Shown: piece by piece, positions 1-7,667 of the stretch
Position numbering within the stretch: position 1 is the stretch's first letter
Layout: the number at the start of each line of letters is the position of its first letter
Assembly: GCA_002305435.1 (NCBI GenBank)
Contig: DBQZ01000037.1
Coordinates: forward strand, 1-16,372
Length of the DNA: 16,372 bases
Reading direction: 5' to 3'
Origin: Clostridiales bacterium UBA1381
GTDB taxonomy: Bacteria; Bacillota; Clostridia; UBA1381
The notes under the pieces: model-generated
Told to the model about the DNA's origin: nothing
The model's database searches: none
What the model saw: the letters and a program-made list of their open reading frames with translations, nothing else
Translations under genes and position numbers: made by a program

Positions 1-13
1 CTGTTTGAACGGT

Positions 14-53
14 AAAAAACGTCTGCATACATTATTTGTATGCGGGCGTTTTT
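14..53. terminator. Bidirectional-type hairpin at the left edge
   Basis: A stem formed by 15-30 and 38-53, with a 7-nt loop and two G-T wobbles, is flanked by an A run on the left and a T run on the right. It could therefore end transcription on either strand. On the plus strand it would serve a gene lying outside the window to the left. On the minus strand it would back up the hairpin at 111-155. Which gene it really serves cannot be seen from here. Confidence 0.6.
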
Positions 54-110
54 CTATCAGATGAATAAGCCGCTTTCACAGCGCCTTCATAACATTCCTC
101 AGAACACAAC

Positions 111-155
111 AAAATATCGCCTGTATATCAAACTTCGATACACAGGCGATATTTT
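111..155 (-). terminator. Terminator of the pfk-galactanase operon
   Basis: A perfect 14-bp inverted repeat (111-124 against 142-155) with a 17-nt loop starts 8 bases past the galactanase stop codon. On the minus strand the stem ends in TTTT and continues into a T-rich, interrupted tract. Position and shape fit a Rho-independent terminator, although the U tract is not a clean run. Confidence 0.75.
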
Positions 156-162
156 ATCGCAA

Positions 163-1986
163 TTATTCTACAGGAACCATATTGTCGCCCCAGAGATACG
201 TCCTGACATTATAGCCGTCAAGCTCTACCGAAAGCTCTGCCGTTTCTCCCGGAGCTATCACAGATGTGTAAAACTTCACATCGTTCAAAATCCCACTCTC
301 ATAGGCAGCCTTATAAAGAGTAACCGACTGTTCAGAATCAGCGTTGTTTTTCACTGTATACACGCCGTTCTCCTCACTGACAAGCTCAAGCGCTGATGAT
401 GATTCTTTTTCACTGTTCATATTCGTAGCCATAACGTCAAGCGACGGTATGCCCACGCCGTCAAAATCAAACAGAGTTGTATTTTCAACAACATTGCTGT
501 CAACAGTATCGTCCGCTTCCTTATAAGCCCAGCCTACACCGTCACAATGTATCATGACCGGATCCCAGTATATATCGCCTATGCAGCGGCCTCCTTCTAC
601 CTGCTTCAGACCGTTGTACAGCTCTGTCAGGAACGCTTTGTGACCTTCTTTCGTAAACGGATACATCTCGCCCCGCAGATCAGAACCAAGCTGTCCCGGA
701 TAACCGTCCGCCTTTGTTTCGTTCCAGTTATAACCCGTCTCCATGATCAGAATATCCCTGTCATACCTTTTTGCCATAGTGTTGCAGAACGCTGTACATT
801 CTTCAATTGTCATTTGCGACCACGCCGGATAGTATGAAAATCCCAGCACGTCAAACTTTGCTCCGGCTGCGACAAATTCTTTCATAAACCATTCTATCTT
901 ACTTTCAATCGGCGCATCCGCCAGATGGATAACGACCTCCGTTTCCGGCGACACTTCCTTGACCGCTTCATAGCCGGCGTTGATGAACTTTGCAAGCCCA
1001 TCCCAATTCACCGGACAGTATTCCCCGTTAAAGTCATCTATTACGTACGTATTGCCGTACGGGAAAAGCAAGCCGCCGTTTATCTCATTTCCCAGAGAAA
1101 CAAACTCAGGAGTTGTTCCCTGCTCTGAGAGCTTTGTCATAATATCCTTCGTGTAGGAATACACAAGCTCGGCTAATTTCTGCTGCGCCTCTTCCCTCTC
1201 CATTCCTTCTATCTCTTTCTGCCAATCCGCCGGTATCAGCTGACGCTCGCCGTTTGACCAGTAATCCGAATAATGGAAGGTAAACTGTATAGCCATACCG
1301 GCATCCTTTGCCCGTCTTGCCAGATCAAGGCAGTCCGCCTCGTCCTGATAGCCCTCGGGAAGGTAATAGCCGTCATACCCCCTGCCCTTGCCGGGAGAAT
1401 TATACAAGCGGATACGTGCCATGTTTACTCCGTAATCCTTGAGTATTTCTACCGCATCCCCCTCAGTACCATCCTGATACTTGTATACGCCGCCGTGATC
1501 CTCAACGTAATTAAGCTCGGTTATATCCGCACCCTTGTAGAATACGTACGGATTGTCAGTCTTTGTAAGCGTAACATCGTCCATCGTCAGCCCGTGGCTG
1601 CCGTCGCTGTATAAACCTATTTTAAGCCTTCCATCCTCAGCGCCTATGCCGCGGACTACTACCTGCACCTTGTCCCCCTCGGGAACTGCGGTCGAAGCCA
1701 TTGTATAGCCCTCGCCCTTTCCATACAGATAGCAAATGCCGTCTGTGGAATCGCTCGTTATCGTAGCTGTCACGTCATAGTATCCCGCCTCTGCTTCTAT
1801 CTCCTGATAAAAGTCCGTTTCTGCTCCGTCCTCTATAACTGCCGCCCCAGATTCTACAGTAACATTTTCTACATCTCCGCCCCAGCCTGTAATGCCGTTT
1901 TGGAAATCAGCATTTACAAGTTCAGCTGCACTTGCCGATATCCCCATAACCGCTATTGCCGCTGCTGCAAACAATACTTTTTTCAT
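163..1986 (-). CDS. Secreted endo-beta-1,4-galactanase, glycoside hydrolase family 53
   Basis: This 607-residue protein is a secreted GH53 endo-galactanase, expected to hydrolyse beta-1,4-galactan in arabinogalactan type I and pectin side chains. Residues 1-21 form a type I signal peptide (MKK, hydrophobic Ala-rich core, SASA). Residues about 22-143 are a beta-rich domain ending GLTMDDVTL, like a carbohydrate-binding module; CBM61-like is a guess. The GH53 barrel runs from about 146 to 520. It carries the general acid/base Glu301 in SLGNEINGG and the nucleophile Glu416 in LIMETGYNW, plus FTFHYSDYW and FSYYPAW. The C-terminal part (about 530-607) resembles the small beta domain ending in a YLWG-type motif found in clostridial extracellular proteins. 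There is no dockerin, SLH domain or sortase signal, so it is probably released. The start has an AAAGGA site 7 bases upstream. The gene begins 14 bp after the phosphofructokinase stop, so the two are very likely co-transcribed. Confidence 0.93.
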   Translation of the reverse strand: MKKVLFAAAAIAVMGISASAAELVNADFQNGITGWGGDVENVTVESGAAVIEDGAETDFYQEIEAEAGYYDVTATITSDSTDGICYLYGKGEGYTMASTAVPEGDKVQVVVRGIGAEDGRLKIGLYSDGSHGLTMDDVTLTKTDNPYVFYKGADITELNYVEDHGGVYKYQDGTEGDAVEILKDYGVNMARIRLYNSPGKGRGYDGYYLPEGYQDEADCLDLARRAKDAGMAIQFTFHYSDYWSNGERQLIPADWQKEIEGMEREEAQQKLAELVYSYTKDIMTKLSEQGTTPEFVSLGNEINGGLLFPYGNTYVIDDFNGEYCPVNWDGLAKFINAGYEAVKEVSPETEVVIHLADAPIESKIEWFMKEFVAAGAKFDVLGFSYYPAWSQMTIEECTAFCNTMAKRYDRDILIMETGYNWNETKADGYPGQLGSDLRGEMYPFTKEGHKAFLTELYNGLKQVEGGRCIGDIYWDPVMIHCDGVGWAYKEADDTVDSNVVENTTLFDFDGVGIPSLDVMATNMNSEKESSSALELVSEENGVYTVKNNADSEQSVTLYKAAYESGILNDVKFYTSVIAPGETAELSVELDGYNVRTYLWGDNMVPVE

Positions 1987-2000
1987 CTCTTTATCCTTTC

Positions 2001-3077
2001 TCAGTCACCAAACGATATGCCTATATCTCTTGCAGCCTGTATCATCTCGCTGTCTATAGGCACTGTCTTGAGTTTTCCTGCCACTTCTCCCAGAGGAACC
2101 GGGACTATCTTCTGTTCTCTAAGCGCTACCATGAAGCCGTACTGCCTTTTCTTTATCAGCCGTGCAGCAGCCGCTCCGAACCGTGTACACAAAATACGGT
2201 CGTACGGACAGGGACTGCCTCCCCGCTGGAAATGTCCGGGAACAGCCACCCTGATTTCGTGACCGGTCGCTCTTCCCAGCTCGTCGGCTATCCTGTAGGA
2301 AATAGACGGATACGGCATAGCAGCCCTTGCTGCCTTAACCTCTTTTTTCTTCATCTTGCTTTCCTCAACCGAAAGCGCCCCCTCGGCAACAGCAATTATA
2401 GAGAAGTTCTTGCCCATTTCTGTACGTTTTTCAATAAGGGATGCTACCTTGTTTATATCATACGGTATCTCCGGCAGCAGTATAACGTCCGCCCCTCCGG
2501 CAATACCAGCGCTGAGCGTCAGCCATCCCACCTTGTGCCCCATCACCTCAACAACGAATATTCGGCCATGGGATGTGGCAGTCGAATGTATGCAGTCGAT
2601 AACCTCTGTAGCGATTTCCACTGCACTCTGATAACCGAACGTCATCTCAGTTCCCCATACGTCATTATCTATCGTTTTGGGAAGCGATACAACGTTCAAT
2701 CCCTCCTCATGAAGAAGGTTGGCCGTCTTATGAGTGCCGTTTCCTCCGAGAACCACAAGGCAGTCAAGCCCCATCTGCTTGTAATGATCCTTCATGTTCT
2801 TTACCTTGTCCACGCTGTTCTCATCTATAACACGCATCATCTTAAACGGCTGTCTGCTCGTGCCGAGTATTGTTCCTCCCAATGTGAGAATACCCGAAAA
2901 ATCCGACGGTTTCATCAGCTGATAATCGCCGTAAATCAGACCCTTATATCCATCACGGATGCCGTAAATTTCAACATCACCGGCCATTTCTTCATAAAGA
3001 GCTTTGGCCGTACCGCGGATAGCTGCGTTCAATCCCTGACAGTCTCCGCCGCTGGTCAAAATTCCAACCTTCATCAT
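2001..3077 (-). CDS. pfkA: 6-phosphofructokinase (Gly/Lys-type specificity residues)
   Basis: This 358-residue protein phosphorylates fructose 6-phosphate to fructose 1,6-bisphosphate in the cytoplasmic committed step of glycolysis. Visible motifs are the nucleotide loop GILTSGGDCQGLNAAIR (5-21), GGNGT (111-115), PKTIDND (133-139, catalytic base Asp137), MGHKVGWL (179-186) and PGHFQRGGSP (280-289). At the two donor-determining positions it has Gly114 (E. coli Gly104, ATP-type) and Lys134 (E. coli Gly124, the residue typical of PPi enzymes). From family knowledge this mixed pair occurs in ATP-dependent enzymes of the actinobacterial type, so ATP is the likelier donor. The usual metal-binding Asp of GGDG is Asn113 here. 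The first of two adjacent ATGs is chosen because AAGGAG lies 10 bases before it. A promoter sits at 3131-3159 and the galactanase gene follows 14 bp downstream. Confidence 0.93.
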   Translation of the reverse strand: MMKVGILTSGGDCQGLNAAIRGTAKALYEEMAGDVEIYGIRDGYKGLIYGDYQLMKPSDFSGILTLGGTILGTSRQPFKMMRVIDENSVDKVKNMKDHYKQMGLDCLVVLGGNGTHKTANLLHEEGLNVVSLPKTIDNDVWGTEMTFGYQSAVEIATEVIDCIHSTATSHGRIFVVEVMGHKVGWLTLSAGIAGGADVILLPEIPYDINKVASLIEKRTEMGKNFSIIAVAEGALSVEESKMKKKEVKAARAAMPYPSISYRIADELGRATGHEIRVAVPGHFQRGGSPCPYDRILCTRFGAAAARLIKKRQYGFMVALREQKIVPVPLGEVAGKLKTVPIDSEMIQAARDIGISFGD

Positions 3078-3130
3078 AACTGTTTAACTCCTTATTATTT
3101 ATTTGCACAAATCCTGTGCCTGCTTTTTAT

Positions 3131-3159
3131 ATTATATCACATACTTCTATCCAAAACAA
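3131..3159 (-). promoter_or_regulatory. Promoter of the pfk-galactanase operon
   Basis: On the minus strand there is TTGTTT (3154-3159), a 17-nt spacer and TATAAT (3131-3136). TGA directly before the -10 makes it an extended -10 element. It lies about 55 bp ahead of the kinase start, in the only gap of this operon. No hairpin terminator is seen after the glycosyltransferase gene, so readthrough from mscL may add to expression. Confidence 0.75.
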
Positions 3160-3169
3160 TAGCAGTTTG

Positions 3170-4231
3170 CTAATTTTTACTTGTTTTTTTCATTTGCAAC
3201 GCCGCTTTAATGCGTGTAAGATTCCGTCTTAGCCCAAGAACAGCAGAATAATACAGGTAAGCAGCCATACTCTTACAAAGCAGCTTTTTTGCCATCAGCC
3301 TTATCGCCCCGGGATAGCGCCAAGACTCCATATTATCACGTGCCACCTGATAATACGCACTGCAACGGAACCTGTCCATATTGGAGAACGTCCCTCTGCA
3401 AACGTATTCTCCCCAAAAAACATTGACGCACAATGAACAAAAATCCTGCGCCGCCTGCCATCCTATGACTTCTTCACAGTCAAACGCCTTTATTATCTGC
3501 TTCTCTCGCTCATAAAGCGCTTCTATCTTCTCTATTGCATTATCGCCGAAATCGTGTGTCATCGACTCGCCGTGGCTGCGGTAATGATACATACACGCAT
3601 CGTTTATTACGCTTATCTTCTCCGCTGACAGGATACATGGCAGTATCACACACATATCCTCACCCATTGTTATCCCATCGGCTGCCCAATAAGCATTTTC
3701 AAGCACAAGCTCCCGTTTTATAAGCTTTGCACAGCGTGACATTATAAATCCACGCCCTAAAAATTCGCCTGTATAAAGCAGCGTCGGCAGGATTTTTGTC
3801 TCTATCTCTTTTTTACCGTATACTCCTGTGGAAGTACTGTTTTCTGCCTTTACCGCCCCGCAATGATTCTCCAAAAAATATGAGCCGCATACCATATCTG
3901 CGCCTGTCCGCTCATATTCGCCGGCAAATGTTTCAAGCATACTCTCACTGAGCCAGTCGTCTGCATCTACAAATACGACAAAAGGAGCTTTTGCAGCTGT
4001 TATTCCGTCCGTCCACGCTGCGACAAGTCCCCCGTTATTCTTGTGTATAACTCTTATGCGACCATCTTTTTTTGCATATTCATCGCATATTCTGCCCGAA
4101 GCGTCCGTTGAACCGTCATCTATTAGTATCAGTTCAAAGTTTTTATACGTCTGTGCAAGTATTGATTCTATGCACTGCGCAATGTATTTTTCCATTTGAT
4201 ATACAGGGACGATAACCGAAATCCGCTCCAT
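3170..4231 (-). CDS. Family 2 glycosyltransferase
   Basis: This 353-residue protein is a GT2 (GT-A fold) transferase that would add a sugar from a nucleotide-sugar donor to a cell-surface glycan or similar acceptor. The N-terminal 100 residues are diagnostic: ISVIVPVYQMEKYIAQCIESIL, LILIDDGSTD (35-43, nucleotide binding) and the metal-binding DADDW (89-93). MGEDMCV (Asp192) fits the usual catalytic-base ED motif. The C-terminal 90 residues are basic with one weakly hydrophobic stretch (about 317-331) that may touch the membrane. Acceptor and donor cannot be read from sequence. It looks like the lone transferases of capsule or teichoic-acid loci, but no such locus surrounds it. AAGGAGG lies 11 bases before the start. 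mscL ends 40 bp upstream on the same strand, so the two may share a transcript. The stop codon is TAG. Confidence 0.9.
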   Translation of the reverse strand: MERISVIVPVYQMEKYIAQCIESILAQTYKNFELILIDDGSTDASGRICDEYAKKDGRIRVIHKNNGGLVAAWTDGITAAKAPFVVFVDADDWLSESMLETFAGEYERTGADMVCGSYFLENHCGAVKAENSTSTGVYGKKEIETKILPTLLYTGEFLGRGFIMSRCAKLIKRELVLENAYWAADGITMGEDMCVILPCILSAEKISVINDACMYHYRSHGESMTHDFGDNAIEKIEALYEREKQIIKAFDCEEVIGWQAAQDFCSLCVNVFWGEYVCRGTFSNMDRFRCSAYYQVARDNMESWRYPGAIRLMAKKLLCKSMAAYLYYSAVLGLRRNLTRIKAALQMKKTSKN

Positions 4232-4271
4232 CTGTCATATCTCCTCCTTAAAACTCCGTGTGATGCCTGTA

Positions 4272-4664
4272 TTACAGCTGTGATGTGCAGTATGCACAGC
4301 GAACAGCATCTGCCGGTATTTTGCTCTTGCAGTACGGGCATACCTTTGTTACCGGAGCCGGCGGGTTCTCTTTTTTTAAGCCAAGACTCATAAGCTTGTT
4401 TACTCCCTTTAACAAGCAGAAAAGGACAAATGCCATAATGAAAAAATTCACAAGCGCAGAAATAAATGATGAGGCAAAGCCCGCTATCTGCTGAAAAGTG
4501 TACGTTTCAGCGCCTGTGACAAACTTCAAAAGTGGATCGATAAAATTTGCAGTCAGGGCCTTTACAATATCGGAAAATGCACCGCCTATGATGATACCTA
4601 CTGCCATCTCCAACATATTGCCCCTAAGGGCAAATTCCTTAAACTCAGCGATAAACTTTCTCAT
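4272..4664 (-). CDS. mscL: Large-conductance mechanosensitive channel with C-terminal zinc ribbon
   Basis: This 130-residue protein forms the pentameric membrane channel that opens under high membrane tension and releases solutes during hypo-osmotic shock. The N-terminal amphipathic helix (FIAEFKEFALRGNMLEMAVG) and pore-lining TM1 (about 15-45, with VGIIIGGAFSDIV) match the family. TM2 spans about 62-87. The usual helical-bundle tail is replaced by a short four-cysteine ribbon (Cys109, Cys112, Cys123, Cys126; CPYC...CAYC), which would face the cytoplasm and probably binds zinc. This variant is known in some Firmicutes, but the ribbon's role is unclear. GGAGG lies 7 bases before the ATG. The gene has its own near-consensus promoter and is divergent from the blaI-like gene. 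Confidence 0.95.
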   Translation of the reverse strand: MRKFIAEFKEFALRGNMLEMAVGIIIGGAFSDIVKALTANFIDPLLKFVTGAETYTFQQIAGFASSFISALVNFFIMAFVLFCLLKGVNKLMSLGLKKENPPAPVTKVCPYCKSKIPADAVRCAYCTSQL

Positions 4665-4734
4665 ATTCTATCCTCCGTTTTCACTGTCTCAGACATCACT
4701 TCACCTTTATTAACACGTATCAATATTCAGTATA

Positions 4735-4763
4735 ATTATACCATCCCTGCCATATTTCGTCAA
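4735..4763 (-). promoter_or_regulatory. mscL promoter
   Basis: On the minus strand there is TTGACG (4758-4763), a 17-nt spacer and TATAAT (4735-4740), with TGG just before the -10 (extended -10). It lies about 70 bp ahead of the mscL start. It is back to back with the blaI-like promoter, the two -35 boxes being about 55 bp apart. Confidence 0.82.
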
Positions 4764-4818
4764 GCAAAAAACATTTTCAAGTTTCTGCTGGCTTTTTCCT
4801 GAATTTTCAAAAAACCTC

Positions 4819-4847
4819 TTGACATTTACGACAAGATGTAGTAGAAT
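4819..4847 (+). promoter_or_regulatory. Promoter of the blaI-blaR-like operon
   Basis: TTGACA (4819-4824), a 17-nt spacer and TAGAAT (4842-4847) lie about 60 bp before the repressor start. The -10 box sits inside a TGTAGTA/TACTACA inverted repeat, so a bound repressor would block RNA polymerase directly. Confidence 0.82.
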
Positions 4848-4869
4848 ATAATTACTACAGAGAGTAGTA
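4837..4869 (+). promoter_or_regulatory. Putative BlaI-family operator cluster (three half-sites)
   Basis: TGTAGTA at 4837-4843 and TACTACA at 4853-4859 form a perfect 7-bp inverted repeat with a 9-nt spacer. A third half-site, GTAGTA at 4864-4869, forms a second palindrome with TACTAC (4853-4858) around a 5-nt centre. TGTA/TACA cores are what BlaI, MecI and CopY repressors recognise. The cluster covers the -10 box and transcription start of the operon encoding such a repressor, which indicates autoregulation. Binding itself is inferred. Confidence 0.7.
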
Positions 4870-4906
4870 GAAGCTTCGCAATAATTTCAAAGGGAGGTGT
4901 TAAAAC

Positions 4907-5272
4907 ATGAAAAAGCTCTCCGATTCTGAAAAAGAAATAATGGATGTCGTCTGGGAAAAAGGGGAGCCGGTCTGCGTTGGTGATGTGTGTTCACTGCTTG
5001 ACGACAGCGAGTGGAAATACACCACCGTAGCTACCTTTATGACAAGGCTTATGAAAAAGGGCTTTCTTGTCTGCAAAAAGGAGAAGAACCAGAATCACTT
5101 TACAGCTGCCATAAGCCGTGAAGAATATCTGCAAACGCAGACCGACGAGTTTGTAAAGGAAATGTATGATGGCAAGGCCGGCCGCCTTATCGCAAGCCTT
5201 TGCAAGGACAGGGTATCCGAAAGCGATTATAACGAGCTTTTGGACATTTTAAAAAAATACGGGGAAAACTGA
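4907..5272 (+). CDS. BlaI/MecI/CopY-family transcriptional repressor
   Basis: This 121-residue winged-helix repressor matches the BlaI/MecI family in length and layout. LSDSEKEIMDVVWEKGEPVCVGDV starts the DNA-binding domain (about 3-70), WKYTTVATFMTRLMKKGFL is the recognition-helix and wing region, and the last 45 residues form the helical dimerisation tail. In characterised relatives a partner M56 protease cleaves the tail region, the dimer falls apart and the operon is induced. Such a protease is encoded 9 bp downstream, and operator-like repeats cover the promoter. AGGGAGG lies 8 bases before the ATG. The target genes beyond its own operon are unknown. No beta-lactamase or PBP gene is in the window. 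Confidence 0.9.
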   Translation: MKKLSDSEKEIMDVVWEKGEPVCVGDVCSLLDDSEWKYTTVATFMTRLMKKGFLVCKKEKNQNHFTAAISREEYLQTQTDEFVKEMYDGKAGRLIASLCKDRVSESDYNELLDILKKYGEN

Positions 5273-5281
5273 GGTGAGGAT

Positions 5282-7624
5282 ATGCTTTACTACATATTTT
5301 TAAAAGTATTATTCATGAGCCTTGCCATGACAGTCGGAGGAGTACTCATCCTTGTATCGGAAAAGCTGTTTCTGCACTTCTTCCGCCGTAGGCTGTGCCG
5401 GCTTTTGTGGCTTGGCGTCCTCATATTGGGGCTTATACCGATAACGGGGATCTCCCGCTTTTCGGATAAGGCGCCGGAAACTGCCGAAGCTCCCGCTTAT
5501 GTCGGGGATTATTCCCGCCAATCCGTTGGGATGGCAGCAATCCAGCCGGTGGATAATCTACAAATACCGGAGACGGCAGAACCCGCCGCTGATACAGAGC
5601 AGAAAACAGACGCTCAGCCGAAAAATAACGCAGTATCTGATCGGGGAATAAATTATGAACAGATACTGTCAGCATTATACGCAGTCGGGCTTTTATCATC
5701 AGCCGTATTTTATATTTTCAGAGCGTCACGATTTCGTAGGGCTCTAAAACACGCCGCACGCCCGTGCGAATGTGAGCTTGCCACAGAATGTGAAAGGATA
5801 ACAGGCACAAAGGGGAAAATAGGCTTTTTCGCAGTAAACACAGACTGCTCGCCGTTCGTATACGGGATAATCCGCCCAAAGGTATTTCTGCCGCACGGGA
5901 GGATTTCATATGAATCATTACTGCATGAACTGATGCACATAAAGCATCGTGATACGGTGTTCCTGCTATTTGCAAACGTTGTAATGGTACTGCATTTTTT
6001 CAATCCCTTCGTATATCTGATAAATAAGCAGCTGCGAAAGCATATGGAATTTGCCTGCGATGAGGAAACATCAGCTCTTTTAGACAAAAATCAACGGCTC
6101 GAATACAGCAGGAACATTCTCTCCTGCGCAGCTCCGCTTTCCTCCTCAGGAGCCTGTCTGTCCGAAAATGGAAAAAATGTAAAGGAAAGGATAGATATTA
6201 TCATGAAAGCGAAAAAATATACAAGGCTGCATTCATTTGCAGGCGTGATAATAACCTCGGTCATTATAGCCTGCATGACTATCTGCGCCGCAGCAATAAA
6301 CGAACAAGTGCCCAAGCAATCTTATACAGCCCGTGAGGTGTACGGTCTTTCCTACGATAACGGCGATAAGCACTGGTTCAGCAGCTGGTCAGACGATTTC
6401 TCACAAAACAGGGCGTCTCTTGTGAACACAGCCGTTTACAAAAGCTTTTCGGCAGATGTAAAAGCGCATTTTACGGATAACCTGAACACTGATGCTGTTA
6501 CACAACAGCTTGACACCAATGTGCATATTGAGATGGACAAATTTATCGGGGCGATAGAAAACGGCAGAACGTGGCAGGGACTCTTTACCGTCACATTTGA
6601 CGGGCAGGTGATTCTTGAAGAAGCAAACGGCTGGCTCAACAACATCCCCGGAGAAGAGGGCAGCGATTTTGCCCGCCTCTATATCGAAAGCGATGACTCA
6701 AATATCCGCTTCGACTTGTATCCGATAAATTTCTCCTATACTGAGGACAGCAAGATTAACGCCGAAAGTGAACAGTGGCAGCTCGAGCATTTCGACGCCA
6801 CCCATGAGCGCAGCATTTTCATTAATGCTGACGTTTCATATGAGAAAAACGGAACGGTTACCACCGATACGCGGGAAAATTATCCGACAGAAATCAGAGT
6901 CAACACAAACACCGGACAGCTCTATTGCTTGCTGCCGCTTGTAAACAGCAGATATATCTCGTCCGTCCCCGGCGAAACGTATACCATAGACGGCAATACG
7001 GCAAGCGGAACGTTTTTCCTAAACGAAAGCGGGGCAATACGTCTTGAGGAAATAGAGGGGACATTCTACGGCTTTGACAGTGATACTATGAGCTTTATAA
7101 GCGACGACGGTTCTATCCGGATAAGCATGGTCTACTCCTCAGAGAACGAATATACTTCATGGCAATATTTTCAGGAGTCGGACGATCCTTTCATCAATGG
7201 CTTTACCTCATCACAATACCGCCGCCGTCTTTCCGATCTGCCGTTTACGCTTTCGTTGACCGAAGATAAAACCCATGTACGCCTTTCGTTCAAGGACGAT
7301 TACGCTCCGGACCTGTATTCGTATTCCTACGCTTCATACACGGGTGAAAACAGCGTTTACAATTCAGGCACTTCCGATTCAGGCTTTGACGATGTTTACC
7401 TCGATATAAGCTCCTCGTACGGCACGCATAACCTGCAGTTCTTTTCGTACTACATCTACCCCCATGCAAAACGCTCATTCTACGATATTTCGTTCAAGAT
7501 TTTAAACAACGAATTGGTATACTGGGGCTGCACTGAGTACGTTGACGAAAATACAGCCTATTCCGGCACTGATGCCTTGGACAGGATGTGGGATAACGGC
7601 CTGATTTTCTGGAAATGGCTATAA
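5282..7624 (+). CDS. BlaR1-like M56 membrane metalloprotease with novel ectodomain
   Basis: This 780-residue membrane protein should sense an outside signal and, through its zinc protease domain, inactivate the BlaI-type repressor encoded just before it. Hydrophobic segments lie near 3-25, 40-57, 126-146, 224-247 and 318-339. The M56 signature is complete: HELMHIKH (His215, Glu216, His219) and MEFACDEE (about 255-262, third zinc ligand). A 65-residue low-complexity linker (about 60-122) separates TM2 from TM3. After the last TM, residues 340-780 form a roughly 440-residue extracellular region rich in Ser, Asp, Tyr and predicted beta strands. I find no penicillin-binding SxxK, SxN or KTG motif in it, so it is probably not a beta-lactam sensor. 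I recognise no known domain there. GAGGTGAGGAT gives the ribosome site. Its stop lies 99 bp from the convergent activase gene. Confidence 0.85.
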   Translation: MLYYIFLKVLFMSLAMTVGGVLILVSEKLFLHFFRRRLCRLLWLGVLILGLIPITGISRFSDKAPETAEAPAYVGDYSRQSVGMAAIQPVDNLQIPETAEPAADTEQKTDAQPKNNAVSDRGINYEQILSALYAVGLLSSAVFYIFRASRFRRALKHAARPCECELATECERITGTKGKIGFFAVNTDCSPFVYGIIRPKVFLPHGRISYESLLHELMHIKHRDTVFLLFANVVMVLHFFNPFVYLINKQLRKHMEFACDEETSALLDKNQRLEYSRNILSCAAPLSSSGACLSENGKNVKERIDIIMKAKKYTRLHSFAGVIITSVIIACMTICAAAINEQVPKQSYTAREVYGLSYDNGDKHWFSSWSDDFSQNRASLVNTAVYKSFSADVKAHFTDNLNTDAVTQQLDTNVHIEMDKFIGAIENGRTWQGLFTVTFDGQVILEEANGWLNNIPGEEGSDFARLYIESDDSNIRFDLYPINFSYTEDSKINAESEQWQLEHFDATHERSIFINADVSYEKNGTVTTDTRENYPTEIRVNTNTGQLYCLLPLVNSRYISSVPGETYTIDGNTASGTFFLNESGAIRLEEIEGTFYGFDSDTMSFISDDGSIRISMVYSSENEYTSWQYFQESDDPFINGFTSSQYRRRLSDLPFTLSLTEDKTHVRLSFKDDYAPDLYSYSYASYTGENSVYNSGTSDSGFDDVYLDISSSYGTHNLQFFSYYIYPHAKRSFYDISFKILNNELVYWGCTEYVDENTAYSGTDALDRMWDNGLIFWKWL

Positions 7625-7632
7625 ATCACAAC

Positions 7633-7661
7633 TGCCGAGGAAATTGTAGTCTCCTCCGGCA
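7633..7661. repeat. Short bulged hairpin after the M56 gene
   Basis: TGCCG at 7633-7637 pairs with CGGCA at 7657-7661, and four more pairs follow after one bulged C (7656), around a 10-nt loop. No T run follows on either strand, so it is not a complete terminator. Its CCTCCG (7653-7658) could instead pair with CGGAGG (7685-7690) of the next hairpin. Confidence 0.45.
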
Positions 7662-7667
7662 ATAAAA

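Noticed and set aside
40..396. 118-codon open frame at the left edge on the plus strand
   Set aside because: It begins within the left-edge hairpin, crosses the terminator and runs antisense to the galactanase C-terminus.
1956..3173. 405-codon open frame on the plus strand, antisense to the phosphofructokinase and the start of the galactanase
   Set aside because: It lies opposite a clear pfk gene with all family motifs, has no ribosome site and encodes a composition (Cys, His, Arg, Leu rich) typical of antisense translation.
5282..7624. Beta-lactam sensing as the function of the BlaI/M56 pair
   Set aside because: The ectodomain lacks the SxxK, SxN and KTG motifs of penicillin-binding sensors and no beta-lactamase or PBP gene is in the window.
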